Source: Roseiarcus fermentans
GTDB lineage: Bacteria > Pseudomonadota > Alphaproteobacteria > Rhizobiales > Beijerinckiaceae
NCBI RefSeq assembly: GCF_003315135.1
Contig: NZ_QNRK01000029.1
Coordinates: 26,372 to 90,371 of the forward strand
Length of the DNA: 64,000 bases
Direction of reading: 5' to 3'
Shown: one piece after another, positions 1 to 8,736 of the stretch
Layout: the number at the start of each line of letters is the position of its first letter
Position numbering within the stretch: position 1 is the first letter of the stretch
Notes under the pieces: model-generated
The model's database searches: none
Seen by the model: only the letters and a program-made list of their open reading frames with translations
What the model was told of the DNA's origin: nothing
Made by a program: the position numbers and the translations under genes

Positions 1-566
1 GTTCGACTGCGCAGCAAGGCGAACAGGAGCAGCAGCAGGAACGACATTCCGGCGAGCGCCATCCAGTAGGTGTAGGCGTGCCGGGCGAACGCGCCGTACC
101 GGTTGAGCGCGACCAGGGAGGTGCCGGTCTCGCCCTGGATCAGCGGATCGAGATTGACCAGAAGATGGAAGAGTTCGGCCACCACCCACATGCCGATGGC
201 GAACTCGCCGTCGCGCAGGCGCAGCATGAAGTAGGAGAGCGGCCAGGAGACGAGGCCGGTCAACGCGGCCGCCGACGCCAGCGCGCCATAAACCGGCATG
301 CCTCCGTCCGCCAGCCGAACGGCGAAATAGGCGCCCAGGCCGAAGAACGCCTGCTGACCGATCGAGACGAGGCCCGCGTATCCAGCCAACGCGTTCCACA
401 TCGTCGCGAGGATGACGTAGACGAACAGCGTGGTCAGTTTGTCGATCGCATTGTCGGAGAAATAACCAGGTCCCAACGCCAGCGCCGCAATCAGCAGCGC
501 CACCGCGACGACGGACGCGCGGGAAGCCGTCGTCCAGCGTTCGACCCGGAAGGGCGAAGCGCTCAT
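1..566 (-). CDS. livM: Branched-chain amino acid-type ABC transporter permease LivM (C-terminus cut by window)
   Basis: This is the second permease of a Liv-type ABC importer, which forms the inner-membrane channel together with LivH. Reading the minus strand from the ATG at 566 gives an open frame to the window edge with several hydrophobic segments. It carries the LivM hallmark NALAGYAGLVSIGQQAFFG at about residues 54-72, so the family call is firm. Its ATG overlaps the TGA of the upstream permease gene (ATGA), which indicates translational coupling. The C-terminus lies outside the window. The substrate cannot be read from the permease; the operon also holds an aldehyde dehydrogenase, so an aromatic or other organic acid is as plausible as an amino acid. 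Confidence 0.9.
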   Translation of the reverse strand, partial: MSASPFRVERWTTASRASVVAVALLIAALALGPGYFSDNAIDKLTTLFVYVILATMWNALAGYAGLVSIGQQAFFGLGAYFAVRLADGGMPVYGALASAAALTGLVSWPLSYFMLRLRDGEFAIGMWVVAELFHLLVNLDPLIQGETGTSLVALNRYGAFARHAYTYWMALAGMSFLLLLLFALLRSR

Positions 567-1459
567 CGGGCGCCTCCGATCCAGGCGCGGAGCCGCCCGC
601 CTCGGGCAGCGAGCGTCAGCCGCGCCAGCACAACGGCGAGGAACGTCAGATGGCCAGCGATCAGGAAGCCCTGCGGATGCAGTTGCGCCCCTAAACTCTG
701 AGCCACGCCCAGCACGATCCCGCCGATCAGCGTCCCCCACAGCGAGCCGACGCCGCCGATCACCGCGCTTTCGAAGGCGAACAGGAGCTGCGCGGCGCCC
801 GCATAGGGCGCGAAGGTCGCGCGAACGGCCATGAAGAAACCGGCGACGCCGACGGTGACCATCGCGATCGACATCGCGACCGCGTTCACGCGGCCGGCGT
901 TGATCCCCAGGAGCCCCACGGTGTCGGGATCTTCCGCGGTCGCCCGGATTGCTCGGCCGAGCGGCGTGCGCGTCAGAAAGAGCTGAAGTCCCCCCAGCAT
1001 CGCGACCGCGGTGACGAAGGTGATGAGCGCCAGCGTGCCGAGCGAGACGTCGTCGCTGAGATCGAAGCTGTCGTAAGACAGCGATCCGACAAACGGCGCC
1101 AGCGAACGGGTGTCGGCGCCGTAGGCCTGAAAGAGAAGATTGTCGATGACGATCGCGAGACCGAAGGTCGACAGCACCGGCACGAGTCGACCCGACCGCG
1201 CGCTCCGCTCGAGAATGGTCTTCTGCAGCAGCCATCCGAGGATCGCCATGGCCGGAAGCACGGCGACCAGGCCGAGGATCGGCGAGACGCCGAACCGATC
1301 GGCGAGCCAGAACAGCGCGTAGGCCGCGAGCACCGCCAGACTGCCATGGGCGAGGTTGATGATGCGCATGACGCTGAACAGAAACGACAGGCCGCAGGCG
1401 ATGAGCGCGTAATAGCCGCCGAGCAGGACGCCCTGGATGATCTGATTGATCCAGGTCAT
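563..1459 (-). CDS. livH: Branched-chain amino acid-type ABC transporter permease LivH
   Basis: First inner-membrane permease of the Liv-type importer, 298 residues, the usual length for LivH. The N-terminus has the family signature QGVLLGGYYALIACGLSF followed by the conserved NLAHGSL segment near residue 35, and hydrophobic stretches run through the rest, consistent with about eight membrane segments. The EDPDTVGLLGIN loop at about residues 180-191 corresponds to the conserved cytoplasmic EAA-like region that contacts the ATPases. The gene overlaps the ATPase gene upstream (start 1459, upstream stop at 1456) and the LivM gene downstream by four bases each, so all are one transcript. Confidence 0.93.
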   Translation of the reverse strand: MTWINQIIQGVLLGGYYALIACGLSFLFSVMRIINLAHGSLAVLAAYALFWLADRFGVSPILGLVAVLPAMAILGWLLQKTILERSARSGRLVPVLSTFGLAIVIDNLLFQAYGADTRSLAPFVGSLSYDSFDLSDDVSLGTLALITFVTAVAMLGGLQLFLTRTPLGRAIRATAEDPDTVGLLGINAGRVNAVAMSIAMVTVGVAGFFMAVRATFAPYAGAAQLLFAFESAVIGGVGSLWGTLIGGIVLGVAQSLGAQLHPQGFLIAGHLTFLAVVLARLTLAARGGRLRAWIGGAR

Positions 1460-2178
1460 GAGGCCGCGGCTCTCGTCCCGCCGAGCCCGAAATAGGCGTC
1501 GGTCACCTGCTCGCGTGTGAAGTCGCCGGCGCGCCCGTCGAGGATGATGCGACCCTCCAGCATGCAGATCACGCTGTCGGCGACGCCGAGCGCGCGTTTC
1601 AGGTCTTGTTCGACCAGGATGATGGTGGCGCCCGAGGACATCAGGGCGTTCAACTGGCGGTAGACGCGGTCGACGACGAGCGGCGAGAGGCCGAGCGAGA
1701 TCTCGTCGAGCAGGAGCAAATCCGGGTTCGTCATCAGCGCGCGGCCGATCGCGGTCGCCTGTTGCTCGCCGCCGGAGAGGCTCCCGGCGCGGCTCCGCCT
1801 TCGTTCCAAAAGGTTGGGAAAGGCCTCGAACACCGCCTCCAGCGTCCAGCGGCCGGGTCGTCCCGCCGCGCGCGCCAGCAGCAGGTTCTCCTCGACGGTC
1901 ATGCGGGCGAACAGCCGGCGGCCCTCGGGGACCAGGGCGATGCCTGCGGCGGCGCGCTTGTGGGACGGCAGGTTGGTGACGTCTGCGCCGGCAAATTCGA
2001 TGCGCCCCGCGGCGGCCCGATGGGCCCCGGCCAGAGTTCGCAGGAGCGTGGTCTTGCCTGCGCCGTTGGCCCCGACGAGCGCCAGCGTCTTGCCCTTTTC
2101 GAGCGAGAAGCTCACCCCTCGAACCGCTTCGAGCAGGCCGTGGCGCGCCGTGAGCCCGCTGATCTCAAGCAGCGCCAT
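1456..2178 (-). CDS. livF: ABC transporter ATP-binding protein LivF
   Basis: Cytoplasmic ATPase of the Liv-type importer, 240 residues as expected for LivF. Walker A is GANGAGKTT at about residues 36-44, the signature is LSGGEQQ near 135-141, and Walker B is LLLLDE followed by the LGLSP sequence typical of LivF proteins. The D-loop and switch histidine regions are replaced by the LivF form IILVEQD. Its start overlaps the end of the LivG gene by 14 bases. LivF and LivG are expected to form a heterodimer that powers the LivH/LivM channel. Confidence 0.93.
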   Translation of the reverse strand: MALLEISGLTARHGLLEAVRGVSFSLEKGKTLALVGANGAGKTTLLRTLAGAHRAAAGRIEFAGADVTNLPSHKRAAAGIALVPEGRRLFARMTVEENLLLARAAGRPGRWTLEAVFEAFPNLLERRRSRAGSLSGGEQQATAIGRALMTNPDLLLLDEISLGLSPLVVDRVYRQLNALMSSGATIILVEQDLKRALGVADSVICMLEGRIILDGRAGDFTREQVTDAYFGLGGTRAAAS

Positions 2179-2908
2179 GAACGTCCCCGCCGAGATAGGC
2201 TTCGACGACGGCGGGGTCCGCCATCACGGCGCGCGGCTCGCCGTCCGCGATGACGCGCCCCGCATCCATGCAGACCAGACGGTCGACGACCTGCAGAAGG
2301 ATGTGGACGATATGTTCGATCCAGACGACGGCGATCCTTCGGCGGCGCAATTCCTGAATCGCCTCGACCAGTTCGCTCGCTTCGGCGTCGGTGAGCCCGC
2401 CGCCGATCTCGTCCAGCAGCAGGAGCCCCGGGTCGGCCCCGAGCGCGCGCGCCAGTTCGAGGCGCTTGCGGTCGAGCAGTCCGAGCGTTTCGGCGCGCCG
2501 ATTGGCGACCTCGCTCATGCCGCAGAGGGCGAGCGCGTCGACGACGCGGTCATAGGCCTCTGCGCGCTTGCAGCGGCCGTTGGCTGCGGCGACGAAGACG
2601 TTTTCGAAAACCGTCATGCCGCCGAAAGGCCGCGGGATCTGGTGAGTCCGGACGATCCCGAGCCGGCAACGCGCCGCGCTGTCGAGCGTCGTCACGTCCC
2701 GCTCCCGATACGCGACAGCGCCCGACGAAGAGGGCTGGGCCCCGGACAGAATGCTGAGCAGCGTCGTCTTGCCGGCTCCGTTGGGCCCGACGATGCCGAC
2801 GGCTTCGTCATGCGCCACGGAGAAGTCGACGCCCTCCAGAACCACAAGCGCTCCGAAGCGCTTGTGGATGTCCCTGGCCGTCAGCAGCATCGTCGTCGGA
2901 TGGCTCAT
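2165..2908 (-). CDS. livG: ABC transporter ATP-binding protein LivG
   Basis: Second cytoplasmic ATPase of the importer, 247 residues. Walker A is GPNGAGKTT near residues 40-48, and the segment GIVRTHQIPRPFGGMTVFEN is the LivG-type Q-loop region (LivG proteins carry RTFQ or RTHQ here). The usual LSGGQ signature is weak: the stretch before Walker B reads TLGLLDRKRLELARAL, which is the common LivG form. Walker B is LLLLDEIGGGLT. The start ATG at 2908 lies 18 bases after the stop of the binding-protein gene, in the same operon. Confidence 0.92.
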   Translation of the reverse strand: MSHPTTMLLTARDIHKRFGALVVLEGVDFSVAHDEAVGIVGPNGAGKTTLLSILSGAQPSSSGAVAYRERDVTTLDSAARCRLGIVRTHQIPRPFGGMTVFENVFVAAANGRCKRAEAYDRVVDALALCGMSEVANRRAETLGLLDRKRLELARALGADPGLLLLDEIGGGLTDAEASELVEAIQELRRRRIAVVWIEHIVHILLQVVDRLVCMDAGRVIADGEPRAVMADPAVVEAYLGGDVHGAA

Positions 2909-2926
2909 GCGCTTCGGCTTGCCGGA

Positions 2927-4252
2927 TCAGCCGTTGAACGGAATGAGCTTGGCCCCGACAGGCACGTTCGGATCCGTCGCGTTTTCCGTCACGACATAAT
3001 CGAGGCGGAACTTCGAGCCGGCCGGCGCGCGGATCCACTGGGTGCCGATGATCGGCCCCGGAGAGACGTTCGGAACCGGGCCGGAGGTAAAGTCCACCGG
3101 TCCTGCGATGGTCGTCGTCTTCAGCGTCGAGAGCGCCTTGGCGACCGCGGCTTTGTCCTTCGGGTTGCTGCTCGCCTGCAACGCGGAAGCGCCGGCGTCG
3201 AGCAGCGACAGCGTGGCGCCGAGCTGCTGGGTCCACTGTTTTCCCGACGCTTTTTCATATCCGTCGGCGAGTTCGGCGCCGGAAACGCCGGTGAGCGACG
3301 ATTTGTAGGGGAAGGCCTTGTGCCAGTATGCGGCGCTCGAGATGTTGTAGCCGAGCTGGCCGAGCGCCTCGATGTCGGACGGGAAGAGGCCCGTCTTCGC
3401 CGTCTGGCAGATCTTGACCATCTTGGTGTAGCCCTGCTGGGCCGCCTGGCGCCAGAAGGCGGCAAAATCGGGCGGGATCGGGAAGGTGTTGAAGATTTCG
3501 CACCTCTCCTTCTTGAACAGGGCGATTTGCGCCGAATAGTCGGTGGTCCCGTCTTCGTAGGGGCCCGGGTCGACGATCGTGAAGCCGGCCTTGCCGAGCG
3601 CCGGCGCCAGATTGGCGCGGATCGCGTTGCCGTCGGCGTCGTTGGGATAGAGGACCCCGACCTTCTTGTTGGTCGGTATCAGGTTCCATTGCGAGACGTA
3701 GGTCTTGAAGAATTCCCCGCCGCCAAAGCCGAAATGATAGGTCCACTTGAAGGGCGACGGCGCCCCTGGCTTGGCGCCTCGGCCAAAGTACCAGGCCTCC
3801 CAGGGCATCACCGTCGAGAGGCAGGGGACGCCTGCGGCTTCGCAAGCGTCCGCCACCGGATTGATGGTCTCGGGGGTGGAGACGGCCAGCATCAGATCGA
3901 CGCCGTCGCCGTTGATCAGCGACTTCGCCAATTGCCCGGCGCGAGAGGGGTCGGACTGCGTATCCTGGTCGAGGATCTGCACGTCGTAAGTCTTGTCGCC
4001 GACCTTGAGACCGTTCTTCAGCGCCGCACGGGCGAGTTCGAGCACATAGCCGTCGGTCTGGCCGAAGCCGCCGAGCGGTCCGGTGCGGGGGCTGATGAAG
4101 CCGACCCGCAGCACGTTCTCGGCCGCTGCGAAGGCGCGCCCGGCGCCGCTCGCCCAGGCAAGGCCTGCGGCGCCCGCGGAAAGCATCAATCCGCGCCGCG
4201 ACACGGACGGCCCAAGAGCGGCGAGAGACACAGAGTTCAACCCATCAGTCAT
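2927..4252 (-). CDS. Periplasmic substrate-binding protein of Liv-type ABC importer
   Basis: Periplasmic binding protein (LivK-like, type 1 periplasmic-binding fold), 441 residues. The N-terminus has a twin-arginine-like signal: SRRGLMLSAGAAGLAWASG followed by an AFA-AAE cleavage region near residue 43. The mature part opens with LRVGFISPRTGPLGGFGQ, the classic Peripla_BP_6 start. Later segments such as VGVLYPNDADGN and GADGLNSV-like loops fit the two-lobe fold. The gene sits between the aldehyde dehydrogenase and the LivG gene. Longer Tat-exported binding proteins of this group often bind aromatic or other carboxylic acids, but the substrate is not shown by the sequence. Confidence 0.9.
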   Translation of the reverse strand: MTDGLNSVSLAALGPSVSRRGLMLSAGAAGLAWASGAGRAFAAAENVLRVGFISPRTGPLGGFGQTDGYVLELARAALKNGLKVGDKTYDVQILDQDTQSDPSRAGQLAKSLINGDGVDLMLAVSTPETINPVADACEAAGVPCLSTVMPWEAWYFGRGAKPGAPSPFKWTYHFGFGGGEFFKTYVSQWNLIPTNKKVGVLYPNDADGNAIRANLAPALGKAGFTIVDPGPYEDGTTDYSAQIALFKKERCEIFNTFPIPPDFAAFWRQAAQQGYTKMVKICQTAKTGLFPSDIEALGQLGYNISSAAYWHKAFPYKSSLTGVSGAELADGYEKASGKQWTQQLGATLSLLDAGASALQASSNPKDKAAVAKALSTLKTTTIAGPVDFTSGPVPNVSPGPIIGTQWIRAPAGSKFRLDYVVTENATDPNVPVGAKLIPFNG

Positions 4253-4305
4253 GGCTTCCTCCCAATTTGCGCCGTCCTTGGCGTCGGCGCCGTTATGGTC
4301 ATCGT

Positions 4306-5802
4306 TCAGATCGGATAACGGGCCTTGCCGGAATTGAGGGTGATCCAGCGAAGCTCGGTGAACTCGTGAATTGCGGCCGCGCCGCCGAACCGGCCATAAC
4401 CCGAAGCCTTGACGCCGCCGAAGGGCATTTGGGCTTCATCATGCACCGTCGGGCCGTTGACGTGGCAAATGCCGGAATCGATGCGCCGCGCGACAGCGAG
4501 CGCCCGGCCCACGTCGCGGCCGAACACCGCGGCGGACAGTCCGTATTCCGTGTCGTTGGCGACGCGCACCGCCTCGTCGACCCCCGACACGCGCACGATC
4601 GCAACGACCGGCCCAAAGGACTCCTCGCTGTAAACCCGCATCGCCGGGGTGACATGATCCAGCACGGTCGCGTCCATCAACACGCCCGTGGCCGGCCCGC
4701 CCACCAGCAAATGGGCGCCCTTGGAAACAGCGTCTCGGATCAGGGCGTTGACCCGTTCCACCGCCTCGAGGCCGACGAGCGCGCCGAGCGGCGCCTTGGC
4801 CTTGCGCGGATCGCCGGCGAGCAATGTCGCGGCTTTCGCCGCCAGGCGGCGCGCGAATTCGTCGGCGATGCTCTCATCCGCGATCAGCCGCTCCGTCGCC
4901 ATGCAAATCTGGCCCTGGTTCATGAAGGCCCCGAACGCCGCCGCCGCAACGGCGTCGTCGAGATCGGCGTCGTCCAGAACGAGGAGCGGAGCCTTGCCGC
5001 CGAGTTCCAGGAGCACGGGCTTGAGATGGCGCGCGGCGAGCTCCGCGACCTGCCGTCCGACCCGGGTGGACCCGGTGAAATTGACCCGGCGGATTGTTGG
5101 GTGGGCGATCAACGCCTCGACGATCCGCGCAGCGTCGGCGGGCGCGTTGCTGACGACATTGACGACGCCCTCGCCGCAACCGGCCGCGTGAAACACCTCG
5201 CCGATCAGACGGTGCGTTCGCGGACAGATCTCCGAACCCTTGAGAACGACGGTGTTGCCGCACGCCAAGGGCATGGCGGCGGCGCGGACGCCGAGAATGA
5301 CCGGCGCATTCCAGGGCGCCAGTCCGAGCACCACGCCGACCGGTTCCCGAAGCGCCATCGCGATCACGCCCGGCTTGTCGGAGGGGATGATTTCTCCGGT
5401 GATCGCAGTCGTCATCGCCGCCGCCTCGCGCAGCATGGTCGCCGCGAGCGCGACGTTGAACCGGCCCCAAGCCTCGGTCGCTCCGGTCTCCTCGGCCATG
5501 GCCTCGCAAAAATCGTCGCCGCGCCGATCGAGTTCGGCCGCTGCTGCGCTCAGTCGGGCTCGGCGCTCTCCCGGGCCCAGGCCGGACCATCGCGGGAAGG
5601 CGGAGGCCGCCGAGGCGGCGGCGGCGTTGGCGTCGGCGATGCTGGCGGCGGCCGCCCGCGTGGCGCGCTCGCCGGTGACCGGGTTCAGCCGCTCGTAGAC
5701 GGCGCCGTCGGAACTCGGGAGTTCTCGGCCATGAACCAGAAGGCCAACCTCGAACAGTGCGACCTCCCTTGTTCGAGGCGGCGGGAACCCGCGGCGCCTC
5801 AT
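4306..5802 (-). CDS. NAD(P)-dependent aldehyde dehydrogenase (vanillin/salicylaldehyde dehydrogenase-like)
   Basis: Oxidises an aldehyde to the acid with NAD(P). The 498-residue protein has all ALDH hallmarks: APWNAP at about 162-167 (oxyanion Asn165), the cofactor loop FTGSTRVG near 242-249, general base Glu266 in LLELGGKAP, and nucleophile Cys300 in NQGQICMATERL. The GQICM-TER sequence is typical of the vanillin, benzaldehyde and salicylaldehyde dehydrogenase group. The first about 15 residues are poorly conserved in character, and a shorter form starting near residue 16 is possible. It is the first gene of the minus-strand Liv operon, with 53 bases to the binding-protein gene, and faces a divergent AraC regulator. 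This suggests an imported aromatic compound is oxidised here. Confidence 0.9.
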   Translation of the reverse strand: MRRRGFPPPRTREVALFEVGLLVHGRELPSSDGAVYERLNPVTGERATRAAAASIADANAAAASAASAFPRWSGLGPGERRARLSAAAAELDRRGDDFCEAMAEETGATEAWGRFNVALAATMLREAAAMTTAITGEIIPSDKPGVIAMALREPVGVVLGLAPWNAPVILGVRAAAMPLACGNTVVLKGSEICPRTHRLIGEVFHAAGCGEGVVNVVSNAPADAARIVEALIAHPTIRRVNFTGSTRVGRQVAELAARHLKPVLLELGGKAPLLVLDDADLDDAVAAAAFGAFMNQGQICMATERLIADESIADEFARRLAAKAATLLAGDPRKAKAPLGALVGLEAVERVNALIRDAVSKGAHLLVGGPATGVLMDATVLDHVTPAMRVYSEESFGPVVAIVRVSGVDEAVRVANDTEYGLSAAVFGRDVGRALAVARRIDSGICHVNGPTVHDEAQMPFGGVKASGYGRFGGAAAIHEFTELRWITLNSGKARYPI

Positions 5803-5926
5803 CTCCCGGAATTTGTCGGCCTTTTTTCCGGTTCCCGTCCATTAGACGGACGCGCATCCTGCTTCACAATGGACATTTATCCAATTTTCTTGCACTTCTC
5901 TCGAGACACGCTACACGCGACGGCGC

Positions 5927-6841
5927 ATGACCGCGCATCGGCCCAGACCTCCGCTCGTCACCGGAAACCCTCATCGACCGTCCTTCGTGGCGACGCGGAT
6001 CGAGGCCGCAATCGCGGATCGGACGTGGGCTACGCAGAGTCTCGATGGGATTCGCTGCTTTCGCGCCTTCTTCCTGCGCCGCGGGACCGGCAGCTTCGGG
6101 ACTCGCAATGGGCCGTTGCTCGAATTGTCGGCGCCGCAGGTTCTCTGGACGCCGTTTGCCGAGCGAGGCGAGTTCCGCCTGTTCGCCGGCGGCGACGGCG
6201 CGACGCTGCTGGCGACCGAGGACGTCGTCTGGAGCAGCATCGGGGAAAGCCGGCTGGGCGCTCAGTTGCGGCCGCTGATCGACCGCACGGTGTTGGCGCC
6301 GGCCTCGCGACTGGGCTCGAGCCTCGCCGAGATGGAGGCCCTGTTCGATGGTTTCGAACGCGAAACCCGCGATCCAGGCCCTGGCGCTTCCGCGATGGGC
6401 TCGCTCTATCTCGGCCTGTTGATGATGCATCTCTGGCGCTCTTGCGGGCTGGCGCGGGAATCCGATGCGCTCGACGCCGGGGCGCCGACCGCCCAGCGCT
6501 TTCGCCAGCTCGTGGAACTGCGCTATCGCGACAATCTCGGGGTGGACGATTTCGCCCAACTTCTCGGGGTCACCCGCTCGCACCTGCATTTCGCCTGCGT
6601 GAAGGCCCTCGGGCGTCCGCCGCAACGGGTGGTCCACGAGCGACTGGTCGCAGAAGCCCGCCTGCGCTTGCGAGACACGGCCCAACCGATCGAGCAAGTC
6701 GGCTACAGCCTCGGCTTTCGCGACGCTGCCTATTTCAATCGGTTCTTTCGACGATTGTCCGGCCTTACTCCCGGCGACTATCGAAGGGCGGCGCGAACCG
6801 CGCTTCCGGCCCCGCCGACATCCTACACGGCCTGGCCCTAA
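5927..6841 (+). CDS. AraC-family transcriptional regulator
   Basis: Cytoplasmic DNA-binding regulator, 304 residues. The N-terminal about 190 residues look like an AraC ligand-binding beta-barrel domain. The C-terminal about 100 residues carry two helix-turn-helix units: LGVDDFAQLLGVTRSHLHFA and a second ending in the family signature GFRDAAYFNRFFRRLSGLTP. It is transcribed away from the aldehyde dehydrogenase/Liv operon across a 124-base gap, the usual arrangement for an activator of the neighbouring operon. By inference it senses the imported substrate or its aldehyde. Its stop lies two bases from the stop of the convergent decarboxylase gene. Confidence 0.9.
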   Translation: MTAHRPRPPLVTGNPHRPSFVATRIEAAIADRTWATQSLDGIRCFRAFFLRRGTGSFGTRNGPLLELSAPQVLWTPFAERGEFRLFAGGDGATLLATEDVVWSSIGESRLGAQLRPLIDRTVLAPASRLGSSLAEMEALFDGFERETRDPGPGASAMGSLYLGLLMMHLWRSCGLARESDALDAGAPTAQRFRQLVELRYRDNLGVDDFAQLLGVTRSHLHFACVKALGRPPQRVVHERLVAEARLRLRDTAQPIEQVGYSLGFRDAAYFNRFFRRLSGLTPGDYRRAARTALPAPPTSYTAWP

Positions 6842-6842
6842 T

Positions 6843-8372
6843 TTAGTCGTGAGCGTCGAGCAACTCGCGACCGCCGGTCTCGATCGCCGAAACCAGCCCA
6901 TCAATCGCTTCGAGGCTCGCGTTGGGATGAAGCATCGTCAGCTTCAGCGCCGGGGCCGCGCGGTAGGTCGTTCGTCCGATGACCGCGGTTTGCTTTCGCC
7001 ACAGCGAACTCGGCAGCATCCGGTTGATCCTGTCGACCTCCGCCGGGTCGGCGGTGGGGCTGCGCCAGCGAAAGATCACGATGTTGGTGACCGGTTCGGC
7101 GAGCAGTTCGAGGGCCGGGCTGCGCGCGATGGCTTCCGCCGCTCTCCGGGCGTTGGAAAGGGTCGCATCCACGATTTCGGCGACGCCTTGGCGACCGAGG
7201 GCGCGCAGCGACATCCAAAGCTTCAACGCCTCGAAACGTCGAGACGTGAGCAGGGACTTGCCGACCAGATTCGGGCCCGGGTCGAAGGCGTCGTCGATGC
7301 GGTCGAGGTACGGAATATCCCGGCTCAGCGCCGACAGCGCCCGTCCGTCGCGCGCGACGAACGCGCCGCAGCCGACGGCCTGAAACAGGAGCTTGTGGAA
7401 GTCGAAGGCGATCGAGTCGGCGAGATGGACGCCGTCGAGCAGGCGTGCATGGGAACTCAGCAGCAGCGCCCCCCCGACCGCGGCGTCGACGTGGACCCAA
7501 AGGCCGTGGTCGCGCGCGACGGTCGCGCATTCGCCGATCCTGTCGATCGATCCGAGGTCGGTCGTTCCGGCGGTGAGCGCCAGCGCGATCGGGCGGTCGC
7601 CGTCCTGCAGCAGCCGCTCGATCGCCGCCGCGAGCGCCGGGCCGCTGAGAGAGCCGTCCGGCGCCGCTACGGGAACCACCGCCCGGTCGCCGAGACCGAG
7701 GACGTGCGCGCCCTTGCGGACCGAAAAATGCGCGAACTCCGAACACAGGATGCGCCAGCGCGCCGCCTCCGGCGGCAGGCCATCGGCGGCGATCGACCAG
7801 CCGGCCAGGGTTGTCGCCGCGCGCTCCCGGGCCAGCAGGAGGCCCATCATGTTGGCTTCGGTGGATCCGGTGGTGAAGACGCCGTCGGCGGACGCGCCGA
7901 AACCGGCGAGCGTTCCCAGCCATTCGATCAGGAGGCGCTCGATCGTCGTCGCCGCCGGGGCCTGGTCGAACGAGTCGAGCGACTGGTTGGTCGCCGCGAT
8001 GAAGATTTCCGCAACCAGCGACGGCAGCATGGGCGGCGGGTGCAGGTGGCCGGCATAGTTCGGATGCCACACCGACACGGCGTGCGCGCCGATCCGTTCG
8101 CCTGCTTCCTGCGAAACGAAGTCGAGTCCCAGCCCCTTCTCCGGGAGGATTTCCAGGGCCGCGAAGGTCGCCCGCAGGTCTTCGAACGCCGCGCCGCTCG
8201 TCGGCGCGGTTGCGCGCGACCATCCGGTTCGAATCTGGCTCAGCGCTGACGTCAGCGCCTGCTCGAACAACGCCCGGGACCGGTCGGTCCCGTCGAGAAA
8301 CGCCCATTCGACGGCGCGTCCTCGACCTTCCTCAAAGGCCGCCTTCCCGCAAACCTGGCTCGCTTCGTTCAT
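6843..8372 (-). CDS. PLP-dependent L-2,4-diaminobutyrate decarboxylase (RhbB/Ddc-like)
   Basis: Group II pyridoxal-phosphate decarboxylase, 509 residues. The PLP-binding lysine lies in DSIAFDFHKLLFQAVGCGAF near residue 330; the FHK-LFQ-sequence with a following small-residue stretch is the form found in diaminobutyrate decarboxylases (Ddc, RhbB) rather than the plain HK of glutamate or aromatic decarboxylases. Other family motifs are VFTTGSTEANMMGLL (phosphate-binding region), HFSVRKGAHVLGLG and WVHVDAAVGGALLLS (Asp that binds the pyridine nitrogen). It is divergent from a diaminobutyrate aminotransferase, so together they would make 1,3-diaminopropane from aspartate semialdehyde. The substrate is inferred from motif and neighbour. 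Confidence 0.85.
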   Translation of the reverse strand: MNEASQVCGKAAFEEGRGRAVEWAFLDGTDRSRALFEQALTSALSQIRTGWSRATAPTSGAAFEDLRATFAALEILPEKGLGLDFVSQEAGERIGAHAVSVWHPNYAGHLHPPPMLPSLVAEIFIAATNQSLDSFDQAPAATTIERLLIEWLGTLAGFGASADGVFTTGSTEANMMGLLLARERAATTLAGWSIAADGLPPEAARWRILCSEFAHFSVRKGAHVLGLGDRAVVPVAAPDGSLSGPALAAAIERLLQDGDRPIALALTAGTTDLGSIDRIGECATVARDHGLWVHVDAAVGGALLLSSHARLLDGVHLADSIAFDFHKLLFQAVGCGAFVARDGRALSALSRDIPYLDRIDDAFDPGPNLVGKSLLTSRRFEALKLWMSLRALGRQGVAEIVDATLSNARRAAEAIARSPALELLAEPVTNIVIFRWRSPTADPAEVDRINRMLPSSLWRKQTAVIGRTTYRAAPALKLTMLHPNASLEAIDGLVSAIETGGRELLDAHD

Positions 8373-8736
8373 CGGACTGTCGTTTCGTCTGTATAGTTTA
8401 CGTCGTCAAGATCGCGGCGAGATCCGGAACGCGGGTCACTGCGGGTTGGGGTTCAGACTATGCGTCGTTTCGCTCCGGGTAAAGTCTTCTGCCGAATTGT
8501 CTGCGGTCTGTTGCGCCCAACATGACCATATCTCTTATTAACGCCATAACAGAGGCTACGACTTCATTACGATCTCGCTGGTCGTGGTGCGCGTTGCTGT
8601 ATCTTTGTTGTAACACTGAATATTAATGCCAGAGCATAACCAGGACATAACTGAGATATTTTATAAAACGTGTGAGTAGACTTTTTTAGTTGGTTTTGAT
8701 AGACTTATAAAAGTTGCCGTCATCAAGGGTGCCGTC
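8373..8736. promoter_or_regulatory. Divergent intergenic region with an AT-rich core
   Basis: This 364-base gap separates the two divergent diaminopropane genes. Roughly 8520-8735 is far richer in A/T than the surrounding genes, as expected of a two-way promoter region. The aminotransferase starts with GTG at 8737 and has only a weak ribosome-binding site. I looked for an obvious Fur-box-like GATAATGATTATC core, which would point to iron control, and did not see a good one. Confidence 0.5.

Noticed and set aside
1814..4318. An 834-residue plus-strand frame across the Liv operon
   Set aside because: It is antisense to clear livF, livG and binding-protein genes, and its composition (Arg, Asp, Ala, Gly) has no domain-like features.
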